DNA from: an uncultured Lachnospiraceae bacterium
Lineage (GTDB): Bacteria; Bacillota; Clostridia; Lachnospirales; Lachnospiraceae
NCBI GenBank assembly: GCA_900315495.1
Contig: OMZJ01000046.1
Coordinates: 1-64,000, forward strand
Length of the DNA stretch: 64,000 nt
Reading direction: 5' to 3'
Numbering within the stretch: position 1 is the first letter of the stretch; each line of letters begins with the position of its first letter. Made by a program: the position numbers and the translations under genes. Below the pieces are notes generated by a model that had not been told where the DNA came from, searched no databases, and worked only from the letters and a program-made list of their open reading frames with translations. Shown in pieces: positions 41,969 to 52,823 of the stretch.

Positions 41969-42011
41969 ATGCGTGTACTTTCTGGAACGCTGTTTCCCGG
42001 ATTCTTCTGCC

Positions 42012-42040
42012 AGTATGCCGTCTGTGCCGGTGCCGAACAA
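42012..42040 (-). promoter_or_regulatory. Candidate moxR promoter
   Basis: On the minus strand: TTGTTC (42040-42035), a 17-nt spacer, CATACT (42017-42012). It is moderate in quality. The palindrome at 41950-41968 would lie in the early transcribed region. Confidence 0.4.
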
Positions 42041-42093
42041 AATTTGAACTGAGGCCATTTTATCACAAAATCTGCGTGAATGCCTTCCTTTCC

Positions 42094-42122
42094 TTGACAC
42101 AATACGCTGTTTATGCTAATTT
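42094..42122 (+). promoter_or_regulatory. Promoter of LCP gene 2
   Basis: TTGACA (42094-42099), a 17-nt spacer and TAATTT (42117-42122), with TG one base before the -10 (extended -10 type). Confidence 0.6.
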
Positions 42123-42196
42123 GCACTTGTTTGTGCGGCGATGGCCGCACGATCTTTGTATGCATTTTGATCGAAAGGATCAGAAAGAGGCAGATT

Positions 42197-43444
42197 TTGG
42201 ACGAGAATTCGTCAAGGGACCGCAGCCCGGAGAAAGCGGACGGCATGCGGCAGAATTCAGAGCAGGAGCAGCAGGAAAAGCACGGCAAACAGCAGCCGCC
42301 GCAATCGGCCGCACCGGAATACAGAGGGGGAGGAGAATCAGAACCAATGGAGAATAGGAAAAAGCACGGAAAAGCAAAAAAAGTCTTTCAGATCGTCCTG
42401 GCCGTTGTCCTGATTCTTCTGTGCGTCGTGCTCGGCGCCCTGTATTTCGGGCTGCGCTACATCAACCAGCGCTCCAACTATGTGGCCGACAAGGATGTCA
42501 CGATCAACAGGGACATCGTGAACGCGACGGATGAGGAGGGGGAGCAGGCCATCGAGGAAGTTTCCCTGGACCCCGAGGAGCAGAGCGCGATTGACGAACA
42601 GATTGCGAATGTCGGGACCATGGCTTCTGACGAACAGAAGGCGGCCGACAATATCTATGATATTCTCCTGATCGGTTCGGACCGGCGGCAGGACAACTGG
42701 TACGGAAATTCGGATGCCATGATCCTGATCACGCTCAATGATTATACGAAGACGATCTATATGACCTCGTTCATGCGCGATCTCTATGCCAACATCCCGA
42801 ATGTCGGCGTGCGCAAGCTGAACGCGGCTCACGCGATCGGCGGCGGACCTCTCCTGGTCACCACCCTGGAATCCAACTATGGCGTTGCTATTGACAACTA
42901 TGCCTCCGTGGACTTCAATTCGATGTCGGATATCATCGATCTGATCGGCGGGGCGGATGTCAACATCACAACGGCGGAGGCAAAGGTCGCCAACAGCTAC
43001 ATCGCGGAGATCTGCAAGCTGCGGGGGCTGGACCCCTCCGCCTATCAGGTCACCGGGCGTGACGACGGCGTGACGACGCATCTCAACGGAATCCAGGCCG
43101 TCGGATATGCGCGGATCCGCTATGTGGGGAATGCCGACTACGAGAGAACGGAGCGGCAGAGAGAGGTTCTGTCCTCGCTGATCGAAGAGATGAAGGGGAT
43201 GAGTGTGACGGACATTGTGTCCCTGGTCAATCAGATTCTGCCCATGATCACCCACAACATTGATTCGGCCACGGAGATGGACCTGATCACAAAGATCCCG
43301 GATCTGATGAAATATCAGCTGGTTCAGATGCGCGTTCCGTTTGACGGAACCTATACCTCCAGCAATGAAATCCTGATTCCGGATTTCAATTACACCATCA
43401 GCACGCTGCGCGGAACGCTGTATGCCACCGAGCCAGCGGAGTAA
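42197..43444 (+). CDS. LytR-CpsA-Psr (LCP) glycopolymer transferase 2
   Basis: Cell-wall glycopolymer ligase. From TTG 42197 (AAAGAGG 6 nt upstream) it has 415 residues, with a ~50-residue hydrophilic Gln/Glu/Pro-rich cytoplasmic tail before the helix. An alternative ATG at 42347 (AGGAG 11 nt upstream) gives 365 residues starting MENRKKHGK. One helix precedes an acidic spacer. The LCP domain has LLIGSDRR, the Arg/Asp motif SFMRDLYA, RKLNAAHAIGGG, and RIRYVGNADYERTERQREV. It is next to a nucleotidyltransferase-aminotransferase fusion, suggesting that the polymer it attaches carries an unusual amino-containing group. The in-frame opening further upstream precedes the promoter and is not expressed. 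Confidence 0.85.
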   Translation: MDENSSRDRSPEKADGMRQNSEQEQQEKHGKQQPPQSAAPEYRGGGESEPMENRKKHGKAKKVFQIVLAVVLILLCVVLGALYFGLRYINQRSNYVADKDVTINRDIVNATDEEGEQAIEEVSLDPEEQSAIDEQIANVGTMASDEQKAADNIYDILLIGSDRRQDNWYGNSDAMILITLNDYTKTIYMTSFMRDLYANIPNVGVRKLNAAHAIGGGPLLVTTLESNYGVAIDNYASVDFNSMSDIIDLIGGADVNITTAEAKVANSYIAEICKLRGLDPSAYQVTGRDDGVTTHLNGIQAVGYARIRYVGNADYERTERQREVLSSLIEEMKGMSVTDIVSLVNQILPMITHNIDSATEMDLITKIPDLMKYQLVQMRVPFDGTYTSSNEILIPDFNYTISTLRGTLYATEPAE

Positions 43445-43467
43445 AGAGAAGCAGCAGGAATTTTTTC

Positions 43468-43504
43468 CCGCCCCGCGTCCGGCCTCCCGCCGGGTGCGGG
43501 GCGG
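43468..43504 (+). other. GC-rich hairpin between LCP 2 and the fusion gene
   Basis: CCGCCCCGC (43468-43476) and GCGGGGCGG (43496-43504) pair, with more complementarity inside. A T6 tract lies before, not after, the stem, so it is not a standard rightward terminator. The two genes may still be cotranscribed. Confidence 0.45.
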
Positions 43505-43525
43505 AATCAGAGAAGGAGACAACCA

Positions 43526-45355
43526 ATGCAGGCTATTATTCTGGCAGCCGGGATGGGCCGGCGCCTGAAGGAACTGACGGCGGACAATACCAAGTGCATG
43601 ATCGAGGTCAACGGCGTGCGTCTGATCAACCGGGTGCTCCATCAGCTGGACCGGCTGCATCTGACGCGCGTCGTGATCGTGGTCGGCTACCAGGGGCAGA
43701 AGCTGAAGGATTACATTGCCACCCTGACCGATATTCAGACGCCGATTGTCTATGTGGAAAATCCGATCTACGACAAGACCAACAACATCTATTCGCTGGC
43801 GCTCGCCAAGGAATATCTGGCGGAGCAGGACACGCTGCTTCTGGAGTCGGATCTGATCTATGAGGACAGCGTCCTGCACGCCCTGACGGACGATCCGCGG
43901 GATACGCTGGTGCTGGTGGACAAGTATGAGAGCTGGATGGACGGCACCGTGGTCAAGGTCGGGCCGAATGACGAGATCCTTGCCTTCGTTCCCGGCAAGA
44001 ATTTTGATTTCAACGACGTCTCACAGTACTACAAGACGGTCAATCTCTACAAGTTCAGCAAAGAGTTTTCAAACCAGAAATATATTCCGTTCCTGGAAGC
44101 CTACGAGATGGCCCTCGGCAACAACGAGTACTATGAGCAGGTGCTCCGCGTGATTGCCATGCTGGACGATCCGGGGATCCGTGCCAAGAGGCTGAACGGA
44201 CAGCGCTGGTATGAGATCGATGACGTGCAGGATCTGGACATCGCGGAATCGCTGTTTGCAGAGGATGACGAGCGCCTCTCCCGCGTGCAGCGGCGCTACG
44301 GCGGATACTGGAGATACCCGAAGATGGTGGATTTCTGCTATCTGGTCAACCCATTCTTCCCGACCCAGCGCATGAAGGATGAGATGCGCGTGAATTTTGA
44401 CACCCTGCTCACCGAGTATCCGTCCGGCATGGAAGTCAACGCGCTGCTGGCTTCCCGCAACTTCGGCGTGCATCAGGACCACATCCTGGTCGGAAACGGC
44501 GCGGCTGAGCTGATCAAATCCCTGCAGGAGAAATTCACGGAGGGGAAGACCGGCGTGATCCGGCCGACGTTTGAGGAGTACCCCAACCGGCTGCCGGCGG
44601 ACCGCACCGTCATTGCGGTTCCGGAGACCGACGATTTTTCCTATACGGTGGAGGACATCGAAGGCTGGTTCTTCGGAAAGGTGCAGAACATCATCCTGAT
44701 CAATCCGGACAACCCCAGCGGGCACTATCTTCCGAAGAAGGATGTGCTGCGCCTGGCGGCAGACTGTGAGCGGGAGGACATCCGCCTGGTCTATGACGAG
44801 TCCTTCATCGATTTTGCCGACGAGGAGAATCCGTCGTTTATGGATGAATCGGTGCTGGCGGCCTGCCCGCACATGGTCGTCGTCAAGAGCATCTCCAAGT
44901 CCTACGGCGTGCCGGGCGCAAGGCTGGGAATCCTGGCCTCCGGGGACAGCGGGCTGATCGCTGCGATGAAGAAGGATGTCGCGATCTGGAATATCAACTC
45001 GTTCGGCGAGTTTTTCATGCAGATCTATGAGAAATATGAAAAGGCTTACCGGCAGTCGCTGCAGCAGCTCTCGGATGCACGCCGGATTTTCGAGGAAAAT
45101 CTGCGCGCCATTCCGGGGGTGAAGGTGCTTCCGTCGCAGGCAAACTACATCACGGTGGAGCTGACAGGCTCGAAGTCCTCCCGCGCGGTGACCCGAAGGC
45201 TCTATATCGAGCGGAATTTCCTGGTCAAGGACCTCACGCCGAAGATGAGGCGGCCGGGGCGGCAGTATCTGCGTCTCTCTGTGCGGACGGAGGCGGAGAA
45301 CAAGGCCCTGACCGACGCGCTGCAGGACATCCTGGCGGCCGGAGCACAGGAATAA
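43526..45355 (+). CDS. Nucleotidyltransferase - PLP aminotransferase fusion protein
   Basis: 609 residues, two enzymes in one chain. Residues 1-240 are a LicC-like nucleotidyltransferase: MQAIILAAGMGRRLKELT with the G-x-G-x-R nucleotide loop, TKCMIEV lysine, and the metal-binding LLLESDLIYED near residue 112. Residues ~265-609 are a class I/II PLP enzyme of HisC/CobD type: NPDNPSG near 395, Schiff-base lysine in SISKSYGVPGARLG near 458, and C-terminal RLSVRT. Together they could make or decarboxylate an amino-alcohol or amino-phosphonate phosphate and activate it as a CDP derivative for decorating a surface polymer. The substrate is unproven. GAGAAGGAGACAACCA precedes the ATG. Confidence 0.85.
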   Translation: MQAIILAAGMGRRLKELTADNTKCMIEVNGVRLINRVLHQLDRLHLTRVVIVVGYQGQKLKDYIATLTDIQTPIVYVENPIYDKTNNIYSLALAKEYLAEQDTLLLESDLIYEDSVLHALTDDPRDTLVLVDKYESWMDGTVVKVGPNDEILAFVPGKNFDFNDVSQYYKTVNLYKFSKEFSNQKYIPFLEAYEMALGNNEYYEQVLRVIAMLDDPGIRAKRLNGQRWYEIDDVQDLDIAESLFAEDDERLSRVQRRYGGYWRYPKMVDFCYLVNPFFPTQRMKDEMRVNFDTLLTEYPSGMEVNALLASRNFGVHQDHILVGNGAAELIKSLQEKFTEGKTGVIRPTFEEYPNRLPADRTVIAVPETDDFSYTVEDIEGWFFGKVQNIILINPDNPSGHYLPKKDVLRLAADCEREDIRLVYDESFIDFADEENPSFMDESVLAACPHMVVVKSISKSYGVPGARLGILASGDSGLIAAMKKDVAIWNINSFGEFFMQIYEKYEKAYRQSLQQLSDARRIFEENLRAIPGVKVLPSQANYITVELTGSKSSRAVTRRLYIERNFLVKDLTPKMRRPGRQYLRLSVRTEAENKALTDALQDILAAGAQE

Positions 45356-45434
45356 TACGGGCAGAGTCTTCTTCGCAGAAAGCAAAGTGCGTCAGAGAGC
45401 AGGAATTCAGCGCCCTGCAGAGCCGGAGACCGGC

Positions 45435-45482
45435 GGATCCGAAGTTCGTGGGATCCGGAGTTCGTGGAATCCGGAGAGCATC
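45435..45482 (+). repeat. 16-bp tandem repeat
   Basis: GGATCCGAAGTTCGTG (45435-45450) and GGATCCGGAGTTCGTG (45451-45466) differ at one base; a third partial copy, GAATCCGGAG, follows. It lies in the noncoding gap before clpB. Confidence 0.7.
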
Positions 45483-45509
45483 GAACATCAGATCCAATCA
45501 TTCAGAAAG

Positions 45510-45558
45510 ACCGGCGGGCATTCGTCAGAATCACGGAGAATGCCCCGCCGGCCTCTTT
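45510..45558 (+). terminator. Terminator of the LCP 2-fusion operon
   Basis: ACCGGCGGGCATTC (45510-45523) pairs with GAATGCCCCGCCGGCC (45538-45553) with one bulge, followed by TCTTTT. It lies just before the clpB promoter. Confidence 0.75.
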
Positions 45559-45589
45559 TGAAATCAGCAGAATTTTTCTCTGAATTTCA

Positions 45590-45628
45590 TTAGCACTCAT
45601 TGACATCGAGTGCTAACAATGATATACT
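45590..45628 (+). promoter_or_regulatory. CIRCE operator overlapping the clpB promoter
   Basis: TTAGCACTC-N9-GAGTGCTAA (45590-45616) is a perfect CIRCE element, the binding site of the heat-shock repressor HrcA. It overlaps a promoter TTGACA (45600-45605), 17-nt spacer, TATACT (45623-45628), so bound HrcA would cover the -35 and spacer. This marks clpB as a class I heat-shock gene here. Confidence 0.96.
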
Positions 45629-45746
45629 GCACTCAGAACGGCGGGGTGTCAGATGAATGACCATTCCGCATCTGACAGCCGTTTCCTTCCGCCGGAAGCG
45701 GAAGACCGGAGCAATCCGGGAATTCAGGAAAAGGAGGAATGGTTTT

Positions 45747-48353
<2,607 letters not shown>

Positions 48354-48439
48354 CCAGCCGCCACTTCCCGGGGGTTGCCTGAACGGCTGCTGGAAGTAAC
48401 CAGGATCCGGCCGGCGATGGTCATTCAAAGATCCGTGAG

Positions 48440-48468
48440 TTGCGTGTGCTTTTGTTTCCGGCTATAAT
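48440..48468 (+). promoter_or_regulatory. Promoter-like element abutting a terminator
   Basis: TTGCGT (48440-48445), a 17-nt spacer and a perfect TATAAT (48463-48468). The expected start site (~48475) lies inside the terminator stem that begins at 48469. It may drive the MurE-like gene, with the truncated hairpin in its leader, or be fortuitous. Confidence 0.4.
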
Positions 48469-48505
48469 AAGGCCGTGCCGCAGATTCCTGCGGCACGGCC
48501 TTTTC
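48469..48505 (+). terminator. Terminator of clpB
   Basis: AAGGCCGTGCCGCAG and CTGCGGCACGGCCTT form a 15-bp perfect stem with loop ATTC, followed by TTCC. It lies 115 nt after the clpB stop. The rest of the 48354-48732 gap shows only the promoter-like element. Confidence 0.85.
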
Positions 48506-48732
48506 CTGTTCTGACGGCACGTCGAATTTTCATTCTCCCGGCCAAATCAGACACCGCGGTGCATGCCGGCTGAATTTCCGTCGGATTCAGAGTTGTTTCG
48601 TGTGCGGCGTCATTCCGGAAGGGGCGGTCAAAAACGTATGACAGTATGACAACGGTCAGTCCGGGCTCCTCCCGCCGCCGGCGTGCGGCAAAAAAGGAGA
48701 GCGGACCGGCTGACGGCGAAAGGATTTCATCG

Positions 48733-50349
48733 ATGAAGATCAAGGATCTGATCCGGAACATCCCCTGCACATGGCTTCAGGGCAGTCCGGAAACGGAAGT
48801 CACGGGGCTGTGCCACGACAACCGGAAGCTGCGCCCGGGGGACGCGTTCATCTGTGTGGCCGGCGCCCGCTTTGACACCCATGCGCTGGCGGCAGAGATT
48901 GCCGCCGGCGGCGCCTCCCTTCTGGTGGTGGAGAAGGATACATCGATTCCGGCCGGGACGGCGGCAATCCGGGTAGAGGATTCCAGGCTGGCCTGCCCGC
49001 TCCTGGCGGCGGCCTTCTACGGGCATCCCGCCGAAAAGCTGGTGACGGTCGGCATCACCGGGTCCAAGGGGAAAACCACGACGACGCACATGCTGGCGCA
49101 GATCCTGCGCTGCGGCGGGAAAACCGTCGGCACCCTCGGCACAAACGGCGCGATCATGCCCGACCGGCCGGAGCGGAACAATGTTCCGGGCGCGGACGAG
49201 AAGGAAAGCCATCCCTGCGGGGAGACGCCGGGCAGCGTCGTCTATGAGCTGGACAACACCACGCCGGATCCGATCGAGGTGCAGATGTATCTGGCCATGA
49301 TGGTGCAGGCGGGCTGCACCCATGCGGTGGTGGAGGTTTCCTCCCAGGCCATGAAGCAGCACCGGGTGGATGGCTTTACCTTTGACTATGGCATCTGGAC
49401 CAACATCGAGGAGGGCGATCACATCGGTCCCGGGGAGCACAAGGACTTCGCTGAGTATCTCTCCTGCAAGGCCGGGCTGATCAACCACAGCCGGATCGGG
49501 TTCATCAACGCCGATGATCCGCATCTGGAGGCCTTTCTCCGGTATGTGACTCTCTCGGACGGGTCGGACGGAAAAGAAAAGAAACTGTATTTCTTCGGGA
49601 CCTCGGATCGGGCGGATTACCGGCTTTCAGACTGGGAAGAGACCTTCGACCCGCAGGAAAAGAAGCCGGGGATTGCCTTCCGCGTGACGGCGGCGGAGGG
49701 AGCGCATCCCGGTTCCGTCCAGCTGACGGCGGCCTTCCCCGGCCGGTTCAACATGTACAATGCTGCGGCCGCCTACTGCGCCGCAGACCGAATGGGGATT
49801 CCTGTCTCTGCCGCCTGCGACGGGCTGACGCATCTGCAGATCCGCGGGCGCTTTGACATCGTCTTTGACAACGGCCATTTCCGCGTGTGTGTGGATTTCG
49901 CCCACAACGGGTACAGCACCAGAAACCACCTGCAGGCGCTGCGCGAATACCGCCCGAAGAGGATCGTCTGCGTTTTCTCCGCCGACGGCAACCGGAGCGT
50001 ATACCGGCGCACCGAGATGGGGGAGGCCAGCGCAAAGCTGGCCGATTTCTCGATTGTCACGGAGGGGCACAACCGGTTTGAAACCTTTGAGGCCATCTGC
50101 ACGGATATCCTCCGGGGCATTGAGAGCGCCGAGAAGAAGTTGGGGCACAAGGCGGACTACTGGGTGATCCCGAACCGGGAAACCGCCATCCGCTTTGCCA
50201 TCGAAACCGCGCGGGAGGGGGATTTCATCACCATCCTGGGGCTCGGCCACGAGACCTATCAGGAAGAAAACGGGAAGAAATATCCCCATGCCGACATCGA
50301 ATATGTCCGCAGGGTCTGCGACGGGCTCGGCCTGAAAAACCGGGTCTGA
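48733..50349 (+). CDS. MurE-like UDP-N-acetylmuramyl-tripeptide synthetase homologue
   Basis: Mur ligase fold, 538 residues from ATG 48733 (AAAGGAT upstream); canonical MurE is about 480-500. Domain 1 opens VTGLCHDNRKLRPGDAFICV. The ATP loop is GITGSKGKTTTTHM near residue 107, with DNTTPDPIEVQ near 174, VEVSSQAMKQHRVDG and a VDFAHNGYSTRN motif near 397. About 25 extra residues lie before DNTTPD (RPERNNVPGADEKESHPCGE). Where MurE enzymes carry DNPR to bind diaminopimelate, this protein reads TEGHNRFETF. Either the amino acid added differs, or this is a paralogue with another role. Not adjacent to other mur genes. Confidence 0.85.
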   Translation: MKIKDLIRNIPCTWLQGSPETEVTGLCHDNRKLRPGDAFICVAGARFDTHALAAEIAAGGASLLVVEKDTSIPAGTAAIRVEDSRLACPLLAAAFYGHPAEKLVTVGITGSKGKTTTTHMLAQILRCGGKTVGTLGTNGAIMPDRPERNNVPGADEKESHPCGETPGSVVYELDNTTPDPIEVQMYLAMMVQAGCTHAVVEVSSQAMKQHRVDGFTFDYGIWTNIEEGDHIGPGEHKDFAEYLSCKAGLINHSRIGFINADDPHLEAFLRYVTLSDGSDGKEKKLYFFGTSDRADYRLSDWEETFDPQEKKPGIAFRVTAAEGAHPGSVQLTAAFPGRFNMYNAAAAYCAADRMGIPVSAACDGLTHLQIRGRFDIVFDNGHFRVCVDFAHNGYSTRNHLQALREYRPKRIVCVFSADGNRSVYRRTEMGEASAKLADFSIVTEGHNRFETFEAICTDILRGIESAEKKLGHKADYWVIPNRETAIRFAIETAREGDFITILGLGHETYQEENGKKYPHADIEYVRRVCDGLGLKNRV

Positions 50350-50437
50350 GGAGACAGTTTGCCTGCGGCAGGGCCTGCAGCCTGCTGCGGCAGCGGTTTG
50401 TTTGTACGGGGAGCCGGGGAGAATCAGGCCGGAAGGC

Positions 50438-50466
50438 TTGACACTCCCCGGCGATTTGTCTAAGAT
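50438..50466 (+). promoter_or_regulatory. Promoter of serC-serA-DUF1015
   Basis: TTGACA (50438-50443), a 17-nt spacer and TAAGAT (50461-50466), the same hexamers as the ilvN promoter, about 90 nt before serC. Confidence 0.75.
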
Positions 50467-50556
50467 GGGGAAAGAGCACGCCGGTGCTCGTATGCTGCCG
50501 CAACTCCGGTATTCCGGAACGATAATCTCTGAAACGGCAGCAGGGAAGGAAAAAGA

Positions 50557-51642
50557 ATGAAACGTGTCTACAATTTTGCCGCAGGGCCGGCAACGTTACC
50601 GGTCGAGGTGCTTCAGCAGGCAGCCGACGAGATGCTGGATTACCATGGCACGGGGGAATCCGTGATGGAGATGTCCCACCGCTCCCCGGAATTTCAGGCG
50701 ATCATCGATCAGGCTGAGGCGGACATCCGCACCCTGATGGGTATTCCGGACAACTACAAGGTTCTCTTCCTGCAGGGCGGCGGATCCACGCAGTTTGCCA
50801 TGGTCCCGCTCAACCTGATGAAGAACCGCGTGGCGGATTACATCATCACCGGCAACTGGGCAAAAAAAGCGGCAGAGGAAGCCGAGAAATACGGCAAAGT
50901 CAACCGCATCGCCTCCAGCGCGGATCGGAATTTCACCTACATTCCGGACTGCTCGGATCTTCCGGTCGACAGTGACGCGGATTACGTGTACATCTGCGAG
51001 AACAACACCATCTATGGAACCAAGTACAAGAAGCTTCCGAACACGAAGGGCAAGATCCTCGTTTCCGATATTTCCTCCTGTTTCCTTTCCGAGCCGATGG
51101 ACGTGACGAATTACGGCATGGTTTTCGGCGGCGTTCAGAAAAACGTCGGTCCAGCCGGCGTGACCATTGCGATCATCCGGGAGGATCTGATCCGCGATGA
51201 CGTGCTTCCGGGCACCCCGACGATGCTCAAGTACAAGACCCATGCGGACAAGGGCTCCCTCTACAATACGCCGCCCTGCTACAACATTTATATCTGCGGT
51301 CTGGTCTTCCAGTATCTTCTCGCACACGGCGGGCTTGCCGGCGCGAAGGAGAGAAACGTGGCCAAGGCAAAGCTCCTTTACGGCTATCTCGACCAGAGCA
51401 GGCTTTTCCATCCAACAGTCACGGATCCCGATTCCCGCTCTCTGATGAACGTGCCGTTTGTCACCGGCAATGCAGATCTGGACAAGAAGTTCTGTGCGGA
51501 GGCAAAGGAAGCCGGACTGATCAACCTGAAGGGTCACCGCACCGTCGGCGGCATGCGCGCGAGCATCTACAACGCCATGACGATCGAGGGCGTTCAGGCA
51601 CTGGTGAATTTCTGCGAGAAGTTTGAAAAGGAGAATGCGTGA
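50557..51642 (+). CDS. serC: Phosphoserine aminotransferase
   Basis: PLP enzyme converting 3-phosphohydroxypyruvate and glutamate to phosphoserine. 361 residues, class V fold: VYNFAAGPATLPVEVL at the N-terminus, MSHRSPEF, LQGGGSTQFAM, and the PLP lysine in FGGVQKNVGPAG near residue 195. KGHRTVGGMRASIYNA closes the active site. AAGGAAAAAGA precedes the ATG. Its TGA overlaps the serA start (TGATG), so the two steps of serine synthesis are coupled. Confidence 0.97.
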   Translation: MKRVYNFAAGPATLPVEVLQQAADEMLDYHGTGESVMEMSHRSPEFQAIIDQAEADIRTLMGIPDNYKVLFLQGGGSTQFAMVPLNLMKNRVADYIITGNWAKKAAEEAEKYGKVNRIASSADRNFTYIPDCSDLPVDSDADYVYICENNTIYGTKYKKLPNTKGKILVSDISSCFLSEPMDVTNYGMVFGGVQKNVGPAGVTIAIIREDLIRDDVLPGTPTMLKYKTHADKGSLYNTPPCYNIYICGLVFQYLLAHGGLAGAKERNVAKAKLLYGYLDQSRLFHPTVTDPDSRSLMNVPFVTGNADLDKKFCAEAKEAGLINLKGHRTVGGMRASIYNAMTIEGVQALVNFCEKFEKENA

Positions 51643-52820
51643 TGGCCAGAATCAAATGCCTGAATCCCATCGCACAGGTCGGCCTGGATCGGCTGGCGGA
51701 CGGGGATCAGATGACGGAGAAGCTGGAGGATGCGGACGCGGTTCTGGTGCGGTCCGCCAACATGCATGAGCTTGCACTTCCCGAAGGGCTCAAGTGCATC
51801 GCCCGGGCCGGCGCCGGCGTCAACAACATTCCGATTGACGAGTGCGCGAAGAAGGGCATTATCGTTTTCAACACCCCCGGCGCCAATGCCAACGGCGTGA
51901 AGGAGCTGGTGATTGCAGGCCTCCTTCTCGGTTCCCGCGATATCATCCAGGGATCCGAATGGGTCAGCGCCAACCGGGATGATCCGGCGATCAGCAAGAC
52001 GATGGAGAAGGCCAAGAAGAATTTTGCCGGCACGGAGATCCGCGGTAAAAAGCTGGGTGTCATCGGCCTGGGCGCGATCGGCGTTCTGGTGGCCAATGCG
52101 GCGCACGACCTCGGCATGGACGTCTACGGATGCGATCCGTACCTGTCCATCTCCAATGCCATCCGTTTGTCCCGCTATGTGCACATCGTCAAGACCAACG
52201 AGGAGCTTTACCGCACCTGCGACTACCTGACAATCCATGTGCCGGCGCTGGATTCCACCCGTGGAATGCTCAACAAGGCCGCCTTTGACCAGATGAAGGA
52301 CGGTGTGGTGATTTTAAACTATGCCCGGGATATCCTGGTCAACGACGCGGACATGGCGGAAGCCCTTGCTTCCGGCAAAGTGCGCCGCTATGTATGCGAC
52401 TTCCCGAATCCGAACAACGTAAAGCTTCCCCACACCGTGTTCACGCCGCACCTGGGCGCTTCCACACAGGAGTCCGAGGACAACTGCGCGGTGATGGCGG
52501 TGGATGAGATCAACGATTACCTGGCCAACGGAAACATCACCAATTCGGTCAACTATCCGGCCGCTTCCCTGGGAACCGCGCGGAAGGCAGCCCGGATCTG
52601 CGTGGCCCATTACAACCGGCCGAACGTCATTTCCTCGCTGACCGCACTCTGCGGACAGGAGGGAATCAACATCAGCGACATGGTTTCCAAGAGCCGCGGC
52701 GACTACGCGTACGCAATGTTTGATGTGGAAACCCCGGTCAGCGAGAACTTCAAGGAGAAGATCTCCGCCATGGACAACGTGATCCGTGTGCGCATTCTGA
52801 CCCCGGCGGGAGAGGCCTGA
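51642..52820 (+). CDS. serA: D-3-phosphoglycerate dehydrogenase
   Basis: First step of serine synthesis from 3-phosphoglycerate, using NAD. 392 residues from ATG 51642 with AAAGGAGAATGC upstream; a GTG three bases earlier is possible. Nucleotide motif VIGLGAIGVLVAN near residue 140, RAGAGVNNIPIDE near 58, catalytic HLGAST near 268, and a C-terminal ACT domain (SSLTALCGQEGINISDMVS, about 327-392), a likely site of serine feedback. This is the short form without the extra intervening domain. Confidence 0.95.
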   Translation: MARIKCLNPIAQVGLDRLADGDQMTEKLEDADAVLVRSANMHELALPEGLKCIARAGAGVNNIPIDECAKKGIIVFNTPGANANGVKELVIAGLLLGSRDIIQGSEWVSANRDDPAISKTMEKAKKNFAGTEIRGKKLGVIGLGAIGVLVANAAHDLGMDVYGCDPYLSISNAIRLSRYVHIVKTNEELYRTCDYLTIHVPALDSTRGMLNKAAFDQMKDGVVILNYARDILVNDADMAEALASGKVRRYVCDFPNPNNVKLPHTVFTPHLGASTQESEDNCAVMAVDEINDYLANGNITNSVNYPAASLGTARKAARICVAHYNRPNVISSLTALCGQEGINISDMVSKSRGDYAYAMFDVETPVSENFKEKISAMDNVIRVRILTPAGEA

Positions 52821-52823
52821 CCG

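Noticed and set aside
41945-41970. tRNA T-arm-like GATTCGATTCC
   Set aside because: No acceptor stem, anticodon arm or CCA region can be found around it; the palindrome explains the similarity.
43526-45355. Firm call as an aminoethylphosphonate biosynthesis enzyme
   Set aside because: No phosphoenolpyruvate mutase or phosphonopyruvate decarboxylase is in the window, and the PLP half looks HisC/CobD-like, so the substrate is left open.
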